Shown here piece by piece: positions 35,001-43,670 of a stretch of 64,000 nucleotides of DNA (positions are counted from its first letter, which is position 1; each line of letters starts with the position of its first letter). The stretch comes from Oricola indica. GTDB lineage: Bacteria; Pseudomonadota; Alphaproteobacteria; Rhizobiales; Rhizobiaceae. The notes under the pieces were generated by a model. It ran no database searches. It was given only the letters and a program-made list of their open reading frames with translations, and was not told the DNA's origin. The position numbers and the translations under genes are program-made. The stretch spans positions 579,330-643,329 of the forward strand of contig NZ_JAINFJ010000002.1 of the NCBI RefSeq assembly GCF_019966595.1, read 5' to 3'.

Positions 35001-35711
35001 TCACGCCCGCTTGAATCGCTCCCGCAGGAACGGCGGGACAACGCCGTGAATGGCCGTGCCCTCATCGCGGTGCTCGCCGCCTGTTGTCGCGGCAAACCAA
35101 GCCCCGGCGGCAGCCAGCGCGGCACCGGCCGCTGATGCGAAGTTGAAGACCACGCCGGCGGTTGCGGCGTTGCTCAACATTTCGGCGGTCGGTTCGGACG
35201 CCACAGCATTCGCATCGGCGGCCACACCAAGACCGGCGAGTGCCGTCATGACCGAGACGGCAAGCATCGCGAAGATGCCCGAGACGGCCCAGACAGCGAG
35301 ACCGTGCGCACCGTCGCGGAATTCGACTTCGTCCTCGGTCGCGTCGAAAGCACGCATGCGCATACGGCCGGCGAGATAGCCGCCCGCCGACGCGCTCGCC
35401 AGGGCGACGAGAACGACCCAAAGTCCGGCCACCATCACGTTCCAGGAGGCGCCGCCGCCTTCCAGCGTCGCGCTCTCGGCCGCTGACAGACCGATACCCG
35501 CGCCGAATTGGGTCAGCAGCAGGCTTATCGCGAGAGCGACCGCCGCGCCCCCGAAGACCGAGCCCCATTCAAGATAGGACGATGGGGCGGGCGTTGCCGG
35601 CGGCGCGCCGACAACCGCGGCCTCAACGTCGGCCTTGGCCGGACGCGCGGCACGTGACTTCGCCGATGCTGTTGTTTTGCTTGTCGTTTTACTGGCAGGT
35701 TTCTCGGCCAT
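35001..35711 (-). CDS. Uncharacterised membrane protein with Lys/Ala/Ser/Thr-rich N-terminus
   Basis: About 236 aa from the ATG at 35711 (MAEKPASKTTSKTTASAK). The low-complexity basic N-terminus (about 1-40) precedes four hydrophobic segments (SVFGGAAVALAISLLLTQFG, WNVMVAGLWVVLVALASASA, AVWAVSGIFAMLAVSVMTAL, VVFNFASAAGAALAAAGAWF). The architecture and glycine-rich helices resemble small channel-like proteins, but I know no named family. Its start lies 5 bp after the stop of a 24-codon peptide gene, so the two are coupled under one stress-type promoter. Confidence 0.75.
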   Translation of the reverse strand: MAEKPASKTTSKTTASAKSRAARPAKADVEAAVVGAPPATPAPSSYLEWGSVFGGAAVALAISLLLTQFGAGIGLSAAESATLEGGGASWNVMVAGLWVVLVALASASAGGYLAGRMRMRAFDATEDEVEFRDGAHGLAVWAVSGIFAMLAVSVMTALAGLGVAADANAVASEPTAEMLSNAATAGVVFNFASAAGAALAAAGAWFAATTGGEHRDEGTAIHGVVPPFLRERFKRA

Positions 35712-35716
35712 GGAAT

Positions 35717-35791
35717 TCACCGCAGGCCAAGAAGCGACAGGATGAACATGACGACCACGACGAGGCCGACGAGATAGATAATACCATTCAT
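35717..35791 (-). CDS. 24-aa hydrophobic membrane peptide
   Basis: A very short gene with a textbook ribosome binding site (GGGAGAA, 4 bp before ATG at 35791). The product begins MNGIIYLVGLVV and ends ILSLLGLR: a single membrane helix with a basic C-terminus and nothing else. It has its own GGAAC-N17-CGTT promoter and runs into the larger membrane gene after 5 bp. Good ribosome binding site, promoter and hydrophobic, uninterrupted reading support a true gene; the function is unknown. Confidence 0.75.
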   Translation of the reverse strand: MNGIIYLVGLVVVVMFILSLLGLR

Positions 35792-35824
35792 TTGATTTCT
35801 CCCGATCCTTCTGGATGCGTATCC

Positions 35825-35850
35825 AACGGGAGAGCACAGCATAAGGTTCC
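35825..35850 (-). promoter_or_regulatory. EcfG (general stress response) promoter
   Basis: Minus strand GGAAC (35850-35846), a 17-bp spacer and CGTT (35828-35825), a perfect match to the alphaproteobacterial GSR consensus. It is 34 bp before the 24-aa peptide gene. Confidence 0.75.
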
Positions 35851-35906
35851 GCTTATGCTGCAAGACGGCCGCCAAGGAGGTGCCGCAGCTGGCCGGTGAA
35901 GCCGGC

Positions 35907-36230
35907 CTAGAACGGCAGCTTCATCCCCGGCGGGATCGGCAGGCCGGCGGTCATTTCCTGGGTCTTTTCGGCGACCAACGCCTCGATCTTCGCCTTGGCG
36001 TCGTTATGGGCGGCAAGGATCAGATCCTCCAGGATTTCGACATCGTCCTCCTTGAACATGGACGGGTCGATCTTCAGCGCCTGCATGGCGCCCTTGCCGG
36101 TCAGGGTGACGGTGACCATGCCGCCGCCGGCCGTGCCGTCGCAGGTCATGGTCTCCATTTCGGCCTGCATGGCCTGCATCTTTTCCTGCATTTCCTTGGC
36201 CTTGCTCATCAGGCCCATAATGTCGCGCAT
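35907..36230 (-). CDS. YbaB/EbfC nucleoid-associated protein
   Basis: 107 aa, usual length. A DNA-binding dimeric protein with the family start [20 protein letters not shown] and the strand region [20 protein letters not shown]. It follows dnaX with an 11-bp gap and is cotranscribed with it. recR, its usual downstream neighbour, has been moved away. Confidence 0.95.
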   Translation of the reverse strand: MRDIMGLMSKAKEMQEKMQAMQAEMETMTCDGTAGGGMVTVTLTGKGAMQALKIDPSMFKEDDVEILEDLILAAHNDAKAKIEALVAEKTQEMTAGLPIPPGMKLPF

Positions 36231-36241
36231 GCGTGTAGCTC

Positions 36242-38095
36242 CTACAAATCGTCGGCCTCGTCAGGATCCAGCGGGATCTCCTGATCGTCGGGCGCCTGTT
36301 CCAGCATATCGTCTTCGGTCGGGGTCTCGGCAAGGCGCACATCGATGATTTTCGCGCCGGGAAAGGCCGCGAGGATGGCGGCGACCTCCGGATCGCGGCT
36401 GGCATCGGCAACGGCGGACTCGCGACGTTCGGTCTCGATTTCGTCCAGGGTCTCGCCGCCCGGCTCGCGCGAAAGCGACACGATCCAGCGAACGCCGGTC
36501 CAGTCCTGCAGCCGTTTAGAGAGGTCGCCCAGAAGGGTGCGCGGCGCATCCTCCGTCAGGCTGACGGACAATTTCCCGGGTTCGATGGAAACCGGGCGCA
36601 TGCATTTGCGGATATTGACCTTCATCAGCGGGTCGCGATGCCGGTCGGCAAGGTCCGCGAGGTCCTGCATGGAATAGACGGGAACCGACGGTTTCGCCGG
36701 CTCCGGCTCGGGCGGCGGCGCTTCCTGGCGAACGGGTTCCGGCTCGGACGACACCAGCCGCATCGCCTGCGCTCCGCCGCTGCCCGCGCGCGCGGTCGGG
36801 GCAGGCGAAGGGTTTTCGGCGGATGCCGGCGCCGCGGCCTGCGCAACCGCGCTCGCGCCATTTCCATTGCCGGAGGGCGCGGCGGAACCGGAGGAAAGCG
36901 CCGGGCGTGTCGGCTCGCCGGAAGGCGCGTCGTCCAGCGCCTTGAGCGCTTCGTCCAGTGTCGGCAACGTCGCGGCATGGGCGAGACGGATCAGCACCAT
37001 CTCGGCGGCAGCGACCGGGCGCGAGGAGAGTTCGGCCTCGGGGATGCCCTTCAGCAGCATCTGCCAGGCGCGCGACAGCACCTTGACCGGCAACTGTTTC
37101 GCGAAAGCGATACCGCGGGTCTTCTCATCGGGCGTCAGGGACGGATCGTTGCCGACCGCCTCGGGCACGAAACGCAACCGCGTCACGAGATGGGTGAAAT
37201 CGGCAAGATCGGTGAGCACGACCGCCGGGTCGGCGCCGACATCGTACTGGGCGCGAAATTCGTCAAGCGCGGCGGCGATGCGGCCGGCCATCAGGTGTTC
37301 GAAGAGATCGATCACGCGGGCGCGGTCGGCAAGGCCCAGCATGGAGCGCACCGCCTCGGCGTCGACCCTGCCGGAGCCGTGGGCGATGGCCTGGTCGAGG
37401 ATCGAAAGCGAATCGCGCACCGAACCTTCGGCGGCGCGCGCGATCATGGCTAGCGCCTGCTCGTCGGCCTTCACCGATTCGAGATCGGAAATCTTGCGCA
37501 GATGCGCCGCCAGTTCGGCGGTGTCGATGCGGCGCAGATCGAAGCGCTGGCAGCGCGACAGGACCGTGATCGGCACCTTGCGAATCTCGGTCGTCGCGAA
37601 GATGAATTTTACATGCTCCGGCGGCTCCTCGAGCGTCTTCAGCAGGCCGTTGAAGGCCTGCGTGGAAAGCATGTGGACTTCATCGATGATGTAGACCTTG
37701 TAGCGCGCCGAGACGGGGCGGTAGCGCACTTGCTCGATGATCTCGCGGATATCGTCGATACCGGTGTGGGAAGCGGCGTCCATCTCGATGACATCGACAT
37801 GACGGCCTTCCATGATCGCGGCGCAATGCTCGCCCATTTCAGGCAGATCGATGCGCGGCTCGTGGACGCTATCGGTCTCGTAATTGAGCGCGCGGGCGAG
37901 AATGCGTGCCGTCGTTGTCTTGCCGACACCCCTGACTCCCGTAAGCATCCAGGCCTGCGCGATACGATTGGCGGCAAACGCGTTCTTGAGCGTGCGCACC
38001 ATCGGCTCCTGGCCGATCAGGTCGGAGAAATCGCGCGGGCGATATTTGCGCGCGAGAACGCGATAGGGGGCCTGCGATGCGGGGGTGTCGCTCAT
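36242..38095 (-). CDS. dnaX: DNA polymerase III subunits gamma/tau
   Basis: 617 aa. The clamp-loader ATPase: Walker [10 protein letters not shown] (53-61), Walker [11 protein letters not shown] and sensor/arginine finger [10 protein letters not shown]. In the region where most DnaX proteins have a full Cys4 zinc knuckle only [19 protein letters not shown] is visible, a variant also usual in rhizobia. A long Ala/Pro/Glu-rich linker (about 375-470) leads to the tau domain ([20 protein letters not shown]). No obvious A-run frameshift site is seen. It lies just downstream of the SRP RNA gene. Confidence 0.97.
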   Translation of the reverse strand: MSDTPASQAPYRVLARKYRPRDFSDLIGQEPMVRTLKNAFAANRIAQAWMLTGVRGVGKTTTARILARALNYETDSVHEPRIDLPEMGEHCAAIMEGRHVDVIEMDAASHTGIDDIREIIEQVRYRPVSARYKVYIIDEVHMLSTQAFNGLLKTLEEPPEHVKFIFATTEIRKVPITVLSRCQRFDLRRIDTAELAAHLRKISDLESVKADEQALAMIARAAEGSVRDSLSILDQAIAHGSGRVDAEAVRSMLGLADRARVIDLFEHLMAGRIAAALDEFRAQYDVGADPAVVLTDLADFTHLVTRLRFVPEAVGNDPSLTPDEKTRGIAFAKQLPVKVLSRAWQMLLKGIPEAELSSRPVAAAEMVLIRLAHAATLPTLDEALKALDDAPSGEPTRPALSSGSAAPSGNGNGASAVAQAAAPASAENPSPAPTARAGSGGAQAMRLVSSEPEPVRQEAPPPEPEPAKPSVPVYSMQDLADLADRHRDPLMKVNIRKCMRPVSIEPGKLSVSLTEDAPRTLLGDLSKRLQDWTGVRWIVSLSREPGGETLDEIETERRESAVADASRDPEVAAILAAFPGAKIIDVRLAETPTEDDMLEQAPDDQEIPLDPDEADDL

Positions 38096-38167
38096 ACGTC
38101 CTGTCTAAAGCGATTCATGCCGGAGCGAAAGCGCGGCGCGCCCGAATCCGGCTTTGGCAGACAGATG

Positions 38168-38272
38168 AAGGGTGGGAGGCTGGCACGGTGACCCGTGCCA
38201 TGGCTCGTTAGGGCTGCTTCCTTCCGGACCTGACCCGGTTGGCGAGTGGCTCGTCCACCACCAACCTCCCAC
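38168..38272 (-). ncRNA. ffs: Signal recognition particle RNA (small bacterial 4.5S type)
   Basis: The minus strand carries the invariant SRP domain IV core GGTCAGGTCCGGAAGGAAGC in the apical loop. The ends GGGTGGGAGG and CCTCCCACCC pair as a 10-bp terminal stem, and the intervening sequence folds into one long hairpin of about 105 nt. The RNA binds Ffh to target nascent membrane proteins. Its place just upstream of dnaX is standard in rhizobia. Confidence 0.96.
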
Positions 38273-38340
38273 CCGCGATATCGTATTTCGGCGCACCAAA
38301 AGCAAGTCGCGCGCACGGAAAAAACTGCTATTGTGGGCAC

Positions 38341-38745
38341 ATGGTAGAATTTTCGCTCGATCCAAAGCTCGAGAAGGACACGTATTTCGTCGCCAATATC
38401 GGCCTTTGCCGGTTGTTGTTGATGGATGACAGCCGGTTTCCCTGGCTGATCCTGGTGCCGCAGCGCGGCGGCATCAGCGAGGTCCACAACTTGTCACCCC
38501 TCGACCAGACGATGCTCACCTTCGAGACGGTAAGCGTATCCGAACGGCTGAAAGCCGCGACGGGTTGCGACAAGATCAATGCCGCCGCGCTCGGCAATCA
38601 GGTTCCGCAACTGCACATGCACGTGATCGCCCGTTTCAAGGACGATGCAGCCTGGCCCAATCCCGTTTGGGGTTCCGGTGAGGCTGAGCCGTATGACCAA
38701 CAGGCGGCGCACGATTTCATCAAGAACTTCATGGCCGATTTCTGA
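38341..38745 (+). CDS. HIT-domain protein
   Basis: 134 aa from the ATG at 38341. It has the HIT fold, with PWLILVPQRGGISEVHNLSP in the first half and the active-site strand QLHMHVIARF (His92 and His94). The first His of the triad is replaced by Gln, a variant found in this subgroup. Probable nucleotide-binding hydrolase or transferase of unknown substrate. It is divergent from the SRP RNA gene. Confidence 0.87.
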   Translation: MVEFSLDPKLEKDTYFVANIGLCRLLLMDDSRFPWLILVPQRGGISEVHNLSPLDQTMLTFETVSVSERLKAATGCDKINAAALGNQVPQLHMHVIARFKDDAAWPNPVWGSGEAEPYDQQAAHDFIKNFMADF

Positions 38746-38832
38746 CCGAGGATGCTTTGCCCCCGAGGCTGCGTTGCGGCATAACGCCATGACGCGCCGG
38801 GCCTTGCGAACCGGTACGCCCAAGCGAGGATA

Positions 38833-39786
38833 ATGATGACGATTCGACTGGCCGATGCGCCCCATCCCGATGCGTCGAGCGAAACAGGTTTTGCCGGCAA
38901 CCGGCTGGAACGCCGCTCGGAGAAGCGCAATGCCGACAGCGCGCGTGACGCGCTCAGGGATGGCCGCGCGCATCTCTACCTGCTTGCGGAGGGGCGCGTG
39001 CTTCTCAAGCACGACGAGGAGATTTTCGATCCACTCTTCGCGCCGAGCGAGGTCATCGATCTGGAGGTGGATTTCGAGGAAGCGATCCTGCTCGGTTTCG
39101 AGGAAGACGAAACGCCGGTCCTCGCCGCCCATTCCGGCGTCGAGACGGATGATCTGCCGAATTACCTCAAGGCGATCGACCTGCGCTCGGTCTACACGCA
39201 AGGCCTCGTGCCGCCGCACCGGCTTGGCGTCATCGCCCAGGCCGCCGCGCTGGTTTCGTGGAACCGAACGCATCGCTTCTGCTCTCGCTGTGGACATGCA
39301 AGCGAGATCACCGATGGCGGCTACAAGCGCATCTGCCCGAACTGCGAGGCGATGCATTTTCCCCGCACCGACCCGGTGGTGATCATGCTCGCCGTCGCGC
39401 CCGATAACGAGAAATGCCTGCTCGGGCGCAGTCCGCATTTCGGCGAAGGCATGTATTCCTGCCTCGCCGGCTTCGTGGAGCCGGGCGAAACGATCGAAAA
39501 CGCGGTGCGCCGCGAGACGGAGGAAGAAAGCGGCATCCGTGTGGGCAAGGTCGCCTATTACGCAAGCCAGCCCTGGCCCTTCCCGCACACGCTGATGATC
39601 GGGTGCCACGCCGTCGCCGAAACGGAAGAGATCAGGATCGACGACGAACTGGAAGACTGCCGCTGGTTCAGCCGCGCGGATGTGCGCAGCATGCTGGAAA
39701 ACACCCACAAGCAGGGCCTGAGGGTCCCGCCCCCCGGCGCGATCGCCACGCATCTGATCCGCGCCTGGACCGAACAGGAGGAATGA
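38833..39786 (+). CDS. nudC: NAD(H) diphosphatase (NudC-type Nudix hydrolase)
   Basis: 317 aa. It hydrolyses NADH/NAD (and can remove NAD caps from RNA) to NMN and AMP. Order: N-terminal domain, Zn ribbon FCSRCG...CPNC (near 150-174), Nudix box GFVEPGETIENAVRRETEEE (near 215) and the NADH-type SQPWPFPHTLMIG motif, which distinguishes NudC. Its stop overlaps the DUF924 start (ATGA). Confidence 0.95.
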   Translation: MMTIRLADAPHPDASSETGFAGNRLERRSEKRNADSARDALRDGRAHLYLLAEGRVLLKHDEEIFDPLFAPSEVIDLEVDFEEAILLGFEEDETPVLAAHSGVETDDLPNYLKAIDLRSVYTQGLVPPHRLGVIAQAAALVSWNRTHRFCSRCGHASEITDGGYKRICPNCEAMHFPRTDPVVIMLAVAPDNEKCLLGRSPHFGEGMYSCLAGFVEPGETIENAVRRETEEESGIRVGKVAYYASQPWPFPHTLMIGCHAVAETEEIRIDDELEDCRWFSRADVRSMLENTHKQGLRVPPPGAIATHLIRAWTEQEE

Positions 39787-40337
39787 ACATGCTGAAACAG
39801 GATTGGGACAAGGACGTGCTCGGCTTCTGGTTTTCGGAGCTGACGCCGGAGCAGTGGTACAAGAAGGACGACGATGTCGACGCGACAATCGTCGAGCGGT
39901 TCGGCGCGCTGCACGAAACCATTGCCGGCACCGACAACGCGGTGCTGGCCGCATCGCGCGACAGCGCGCTTGCGGCGATCATCGTGCTCGACCAGTTCGC
40001 ACGCAACATGTTCCGCGGATCGCCGAAAAGCTTTGCGGGCGACGCCAAGGCGCGCGCGCTCTCCAATGCCGCGCTGGAGGCCGGCTTCGACACGGATATG
40101 AACGACAACGAGAAGCAGTTCCTCTACATGCCGTTCATGCATTCGGAGACGCTGGCCGACCAGAACAAGTCGGTCGCGCTGTTCGAGGCACTCGGCAAGG
40201 AAAACAACTTGAAATATGCGCGGCTGCACCGCGATCCGATCCTCGCCTTCGGCCAGTTCCCGCACCGAAACGCGGTTCTCGGCCGGCCGACCTCCCCCGC
40301 CGAGAAGGCGTGGATCGAGGAGCATGGCGGCTTCTGA
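39783..40337 (+). CDS. DUF924 family protein
   Basis: 184 aa. DUF924 features: LGFWFSELTPEQWYKKDD at the N-terminus, IIVLDQFARNMFRGSPKSFA in the middle and FLYMPFMHSETLADQNKSVA. A helical, TPR-like fold is known for the family, but its function is not. It is translationally coupled to nudC. Confidence 0.9.
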   Translation: MNMLKQDWDKDVLGFWFSELTPEQWYKKDDDVDATIVERFGALHETIAGTDNAVLAASRDSALAAIIVLDQFARNMFRGSPKSFAGDAKARALSNAALEAGFDTDMNDNEKQFLYMPFMHSETLADQNKSVALFEALGKENNLKYARLHRDPILAFGQFPHRNAVLGRPTSPAEKAWIEEHGGF

Positions 40338-40367
40338 TCGGGCGGCGCATCCGGGGCTTGGGCGATC

Positions 40368-41792
40368 ATGGCATCATCCGGCGAAGGCCGATACTCCGAC
40401 ATCGCGATGCGGATTGCGCGCATGCCGGAAAGCGGAGCCGATCCGGACAACATCGCCCGGCTGATCGACGAGAACCGCGATCCGGAGCTCTTCTGGTGGA
40501 TTTGTGACCGGGGCACGATGACACCCCGCATCCCGGCGCTGCAGGCCATGATGGAGATGCTGTTCCATCCCGACATCGACCTGCATCCGCATGCCGTGGG
40601 CGAAACGCTCGATCAAATCGCCTATCACGCCCCTGTTTCGGTCGTCGAAGCCTATCTGTCGCGCATGGAAAGGCTGATCGCCGATGCACCCGACCGCGCG
40701 GCCGATTGCTGGACCGACCTGGCGCAGACCCTCACCGAACGCATGACGGCGGCCGGGCGGGACGATCTCGCCGCGCGTATCGCGCCGATCGACCAGGCGG
40801 TGGAAAACAACCTCGCAGAGCAGGATGAGCGAGCCATGAGGGCCGCGCTCGAACGGTTCGATGTCGTGGCGGCCGGCGACTGGCAATCCGGCGATATCGA
40901 CGCGGCTGTCGCGACTTTCGACGATTGCGATGCATGGCGGGAGCTGTTTCCCGACATGCTCGCAGCCCTCGAAACACGGCGGCATGACACCTTCTGGTCG
41001 ACCCTGCTGATGCGATCCATTTGGAAAAGGCCCCATCAGTTCCATCGTCTCGCGGATGAAGCGATCGGAGGCCTGATCGTCGACGCCCTCGAAAAGAACG
41101 ACGAGAGGCCGGTCACGGCAGCAGCGAAAGCAGGACTTGTGGCGATCGCCGATCGCGACCTGCCCCTCTCCTGTGCCGCGCTGGAAGAGGCGGCGCGTAG
41201 CGCCGGGGCGCGCTTCGGCGTGGATTTCGAAAGCCACGGCATTCCCTGGAATGCGCCCGAGATACGGTTCGCGCTTTACGGTCTCGTGGACCGTGCGCCC
41301 TATTACGCCGTTTCGCGCGAGGACCGGTTCGCCGTTGCTGCCGGCTTCTGGTCGAGCGGTCCATTCGGTGCGCCAGACGCGCCTGTTTCGGACCGGCCGA
41401 CCCTGGCGGATGCGGACCGGTTGATCGCGCTGCTCGGTTCCCGCGATGCCGAACCGGTCGTGCCGACCGGCGCCGCAACATGGTGGAACGACCTGGTCTG
41501 GCGGCACAATTTCCTCCTGCGCCTGAGCGACGCGCTCGACAGGAGGGAGATCGCTCCGACAGAGGCGGCCGGCCGCTGTATCCTGCACGCGATGTGGGCG
41601 AACAGCGATGCCGGCGTCACAACGTCCGCGAATGCGGCCGCCGCATTCCTGCGCCACGGTGGCGATCCGGCATGGCGAAACCGGCTGTTCTGGGCCGCAC
41701 TCGAAGCATCCGAGCGGCATGCGGCGCCGTCGGACAGACTGGACGATGCACTGAACGACGTCATGCGACTGGGCCAAGACCCGACGGAATAG
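40368..41792 (+). CDS. Large uncharacterised soluble protein
   Basis: 474 aa, no signal peptide and no membrane helix. It is rich in Ala, Asp and Trp with a mostly helical look (AMMEMLFHPDIDLHPHAVGE, RRHDTFWSTLLMRSIWKRPH). I recognise no domain; a HEAT-like helical repeat is conceivable. The opposite strand is also open for about 500 codons, but its composition (Arg/Gly/Val-rich, few aromatic motifs) is that of an antisense shadow. The gene follows DUF924 by 30 bp on the same strand. Confidence 0.65.
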   Translation: MASSGEGRYSDIAMRIARMPESGADPDNIARLIDENRDPELFWWICDRGTMTPRIPALQAMMEMLFHPDIDLHPHAVGETLDQIAYHAPVSVVEAYLSRMERLIADAPDRAADCWTDLAQTLTERMTAAGRDDLAARIAPIDQAVENNLAEQDERAMRAALERFDVVAAGDWQSGDIDAAVATFDDCDAWRELFPDMLAALETRRHDTFWSTLLMRSIWKRPHQFHRLADEAIGGLIVDALEKNDERPVTAAAKAGLVAIADRDLPLSCAALEEAARSAGARFGVDFESHGIPWNAPEIRFALYGLVDRAPYYAVSREDRFAVAAGFWSSGPFGAPDAPVSDRPTLADADRLIALLGSRDAEPVVPTGAATWWNDLVWRHNFLLRLSDALDRREIAPTEAAGRCILHAMWANSDAGVTTSANAAAAFLRHGGDPAWRNRLFWAALEASERHAAPSDRLDDALNDVMRLGQDPTE

Positions 41793-41825
41793 CCTCGACA
41801 ACACCGATAATCGACGCGAAATGAC

Positions 41826-41854
41826 GTTTACATTTACGTTTACGTTTACGTAAA
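41826..41854. promoter_or_regulatory. GTTTAC repeat/palindrome upstream of fadD
   Basis: Four tandem 6-bp units (GTTTAC, ATTTAC, GTTTAC, GTTTAC) end in the perfect palindrome TTTACGTAAA (41845-41854). TTTACG/CGTAAA half-sites resemble those reported for LiuR/MerR-type regulators of fatty- and branched-chain acid use; the match is from memory. It lies 120 bp before fadD. Confidence 0.5.
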
Positions 41855-41882
41855 AATACTTGCATCGCCCGCTCACGCGAAA

Positions 41883-41907
41883 TATGTCACCGTGATATGG
41901 TCACATA
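41883..41907. promoter_or_regulatory. Inverted repeat between the GTTTAC repeat and fadD
   Basis: TATGTNACC, a 7-bp centre and GGTNACATA form a 25-bp imperfect palindrome 66 bp before fadD, a plausible operator for a TetR- or GntR-type regulator. Confidence 0.4.
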
Positions 41908-41973
41908 TGCGGGCGACAGTCGCGTTTCGGGAGGAACCGCCGCAGCGACATCGGCACGCAGGGGAGGAAAGAA

Positions 41974-43668
41974 ATGGCTGACGCATCGCAGGTCGTATCC
42001 GCCTATGCACAGAAACCCTGGCTGAGGAGCTATCCCGAAGGCGTTCCCGCTGACATGGGCGAACTGGGCTACGAGTCGCTGGCCGAAATGGCCGCGATCT
42101 GCACCCGGAAATATGCCGACAAGCGCGCCTTCACCTGCATGGACAAGTCCATGACCTATGCGGAACTGGACGCCGCATCGCAGGCTTTCGGTGCCTATTT
42201 GCAATCGCTTGGGCTGGAAAAGGGCGACCGGGTCGCGCTAATGATGCCGAACATCCTGCAATATCCGGTTGCGCTTTACGGTGTGCTGCGCGCGGGCATG
42301 ACGGTCGTCAACGTCAATCCGCTCTACACGCCGCGAGAACTGGAACACCAACTCAAGGATTCGGGCGCCAAGGCCATCGTCATCCTTGAGAATTTCGCCC
42401 ACACGCTGCAGCAGGTCATCGCGAGGACCGACGTGAAGCACGTCGTCGTCACCTCCATGGGTGATCTGATGGGCCTGAAGGGCCACATCGTCAATTTCGT
42501 GGTCCGCAAGGTCAAGAAGATGGTGCCGGCATGGTCGATCCCCGGCCATGCGGGGTTCAAGGCGATCCTTGCCGCCGGTCGCGGCAAGACGCTGCAGCCC
42601 GTCGAGATTGATCGCGATGACGTGGCGTTCCTGCAATATACCGGCGGGACGACCGGGGTTTCCAAGGGCGCGACGCTGACCCATGGCAATGTGCTGGCCA
42701 ATGTCCGCCAAAACGACCACTGGGTCGAGGTCGCATATGCGGCGCGCGGCAAGCCGGAAACCGTCACCTATATGTGCGCCTTGCCGCTCTATCATATCTT
42801 CGCACTGACGGTGAACGCGATCTGCGGCATGGACCAGGGCGGACACAACGTGCTGATCCCCAACCCGCGCGACATTCCGGGCTTCGTCAAGGAACTCGGA
42901 AAATACGAGTGGAACTTCTTCGCGGGCCTCAACACGCTGTTCAACGCGTTGCTCAACAACGAGGATTTCCGCAAGCTCGATTTCTCGTCGGTCCGGCTCG
43001 TCATGGGCGGCGGCATGGCCGTGCAGAAGCCGGTCGCCGAACGCTGGCGCGAGGTGACGGGCACGGTCATCTACGAAGGTTACGGCCTGTCGGAGACATC
43101 GCCGGTCGCAACCGCCAACCCCTTCGACGCGCCCGAGTTCACGGGCACGATCGGCCTGCCGCTGCCCTCCACCGACATCGCCATTCGCGACGAGGACGGT
43201 CATGATGTCCCGCTCGGCGAGGTTGGCGAGATCTGTATTCGCGGGCCGCAGGTCATGGCAGGCTACTGGAACCGGCCCGACGAGACCGAAAATGTCATGA
43301 CCGCCGACGGCTATTTCCGCTCGGGCGACATGGGGTTCATGGACGAGACCGGCCGCACCAAGATCGTCGACCGCAAGAAGGACATGATCCTGGTCTCGGG
43401 CTTCAACGTCTATCCCAACGAGGTCGAGGAAGTCGCCGCTTCGCATCCGGGCATCCTCGAGGCGGCTGCCATCGGCGTTCCGGATGAGAAGTCCGGCGAG
43501 GTGGTCAAGCTTTTCGTCGTGCGCAAGGACGACAGCGTCACCGAGGCTGTCGTCAAGAAGCACTGCGAGGCCAACCTGACCGGCTACAAGCGGCCGAAAT
43601 TCATCGAGTTCCGCGACGAGTTGCCGAAGACCAATGTCGGCAAGATCCTCCGCCGCGAATTGCGCTGA
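41974..43668 (+). CDS. fadD: Long-chain-fatty-acid-CoA ligase
   Basis: 564 aa, usual length for FadD. It activates fatty acids to acyl-CoA by an acyl-adenylate. AMP-binding motifs: P-loop YTGGTTGVSKGATLTHGN (near 221-238), YGLSETSPV (A5), SGDMGFMDETGRTKIVDRKK (A7/A8) and a final Lys in PKTNVGKILRREL. The region before it holds two operator-like sequences, suggesting control by a fatty-acid-responsive regulator. It is convergent with the ABC-F gene (2-bp gap). Confidence 0.95.
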   Translation: MADASQVVSAYAQKPWLRSYPEGVPADMGELGYESLAEMAAICTRKYADKRAFTCMDKSMTYAELDAASQAFGAYLQSLGLEKGDRVALMMPNILQYPVALYGVLRAGMTVVNVNPLYTPRELEHQLKDSGAKAIVILENFAHTLQQVIARTDVKHVVVTSMGDLMGLKGHIVNFVVRKVKKMVPAWSIPGHAGFKAILAAGRGKTLQPVEIDRDDVAFLQYTGGTTGVSKGATLTHGNVLANVRQNDHWVEVAYAARGKPETVTYMCALPLYHIFALTVNAICGMDQGGHNVLIPNPRDIPGFVKELGKYEWNFFAGLNTLFNALLNNEDFRKLDFSSVRLVMGGGMAVQKPVAERWREVTGTVIYEGYGLSETSPVATANPFDAPEFTGTIGLPLPSTDIAIRDEDGHDVPLGEVGEICIRGPQVMAGYWNRPDETENVMTADGYFRSGDMGFMDETGRTKIVDRKKDMILVSGFNVYPNEVEEVAASHPGILEAAAIGVPDEKSGEVVKLFVVRKDDSVTEAVVKKHCEANLTGYKRPKFIEFRDELPKTNVGKILRRELR

Positions 43669-43670
43669 CC

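Noticed and set aside
41826-41854. GTTTAC array as a small CRISPR-like or satellite repeat
   Set aside because: Units are 6 bp without spacers and end in a palindrome; an operator cluster explains them better.
40374-41876. A 500-codon minus-strand frame beginning with repeated Val-Asn codons
   Set aside because: The Val-Asn repeat is only the translated GTTTAC operator array; the rest looks like antisense of the 40368 gene.
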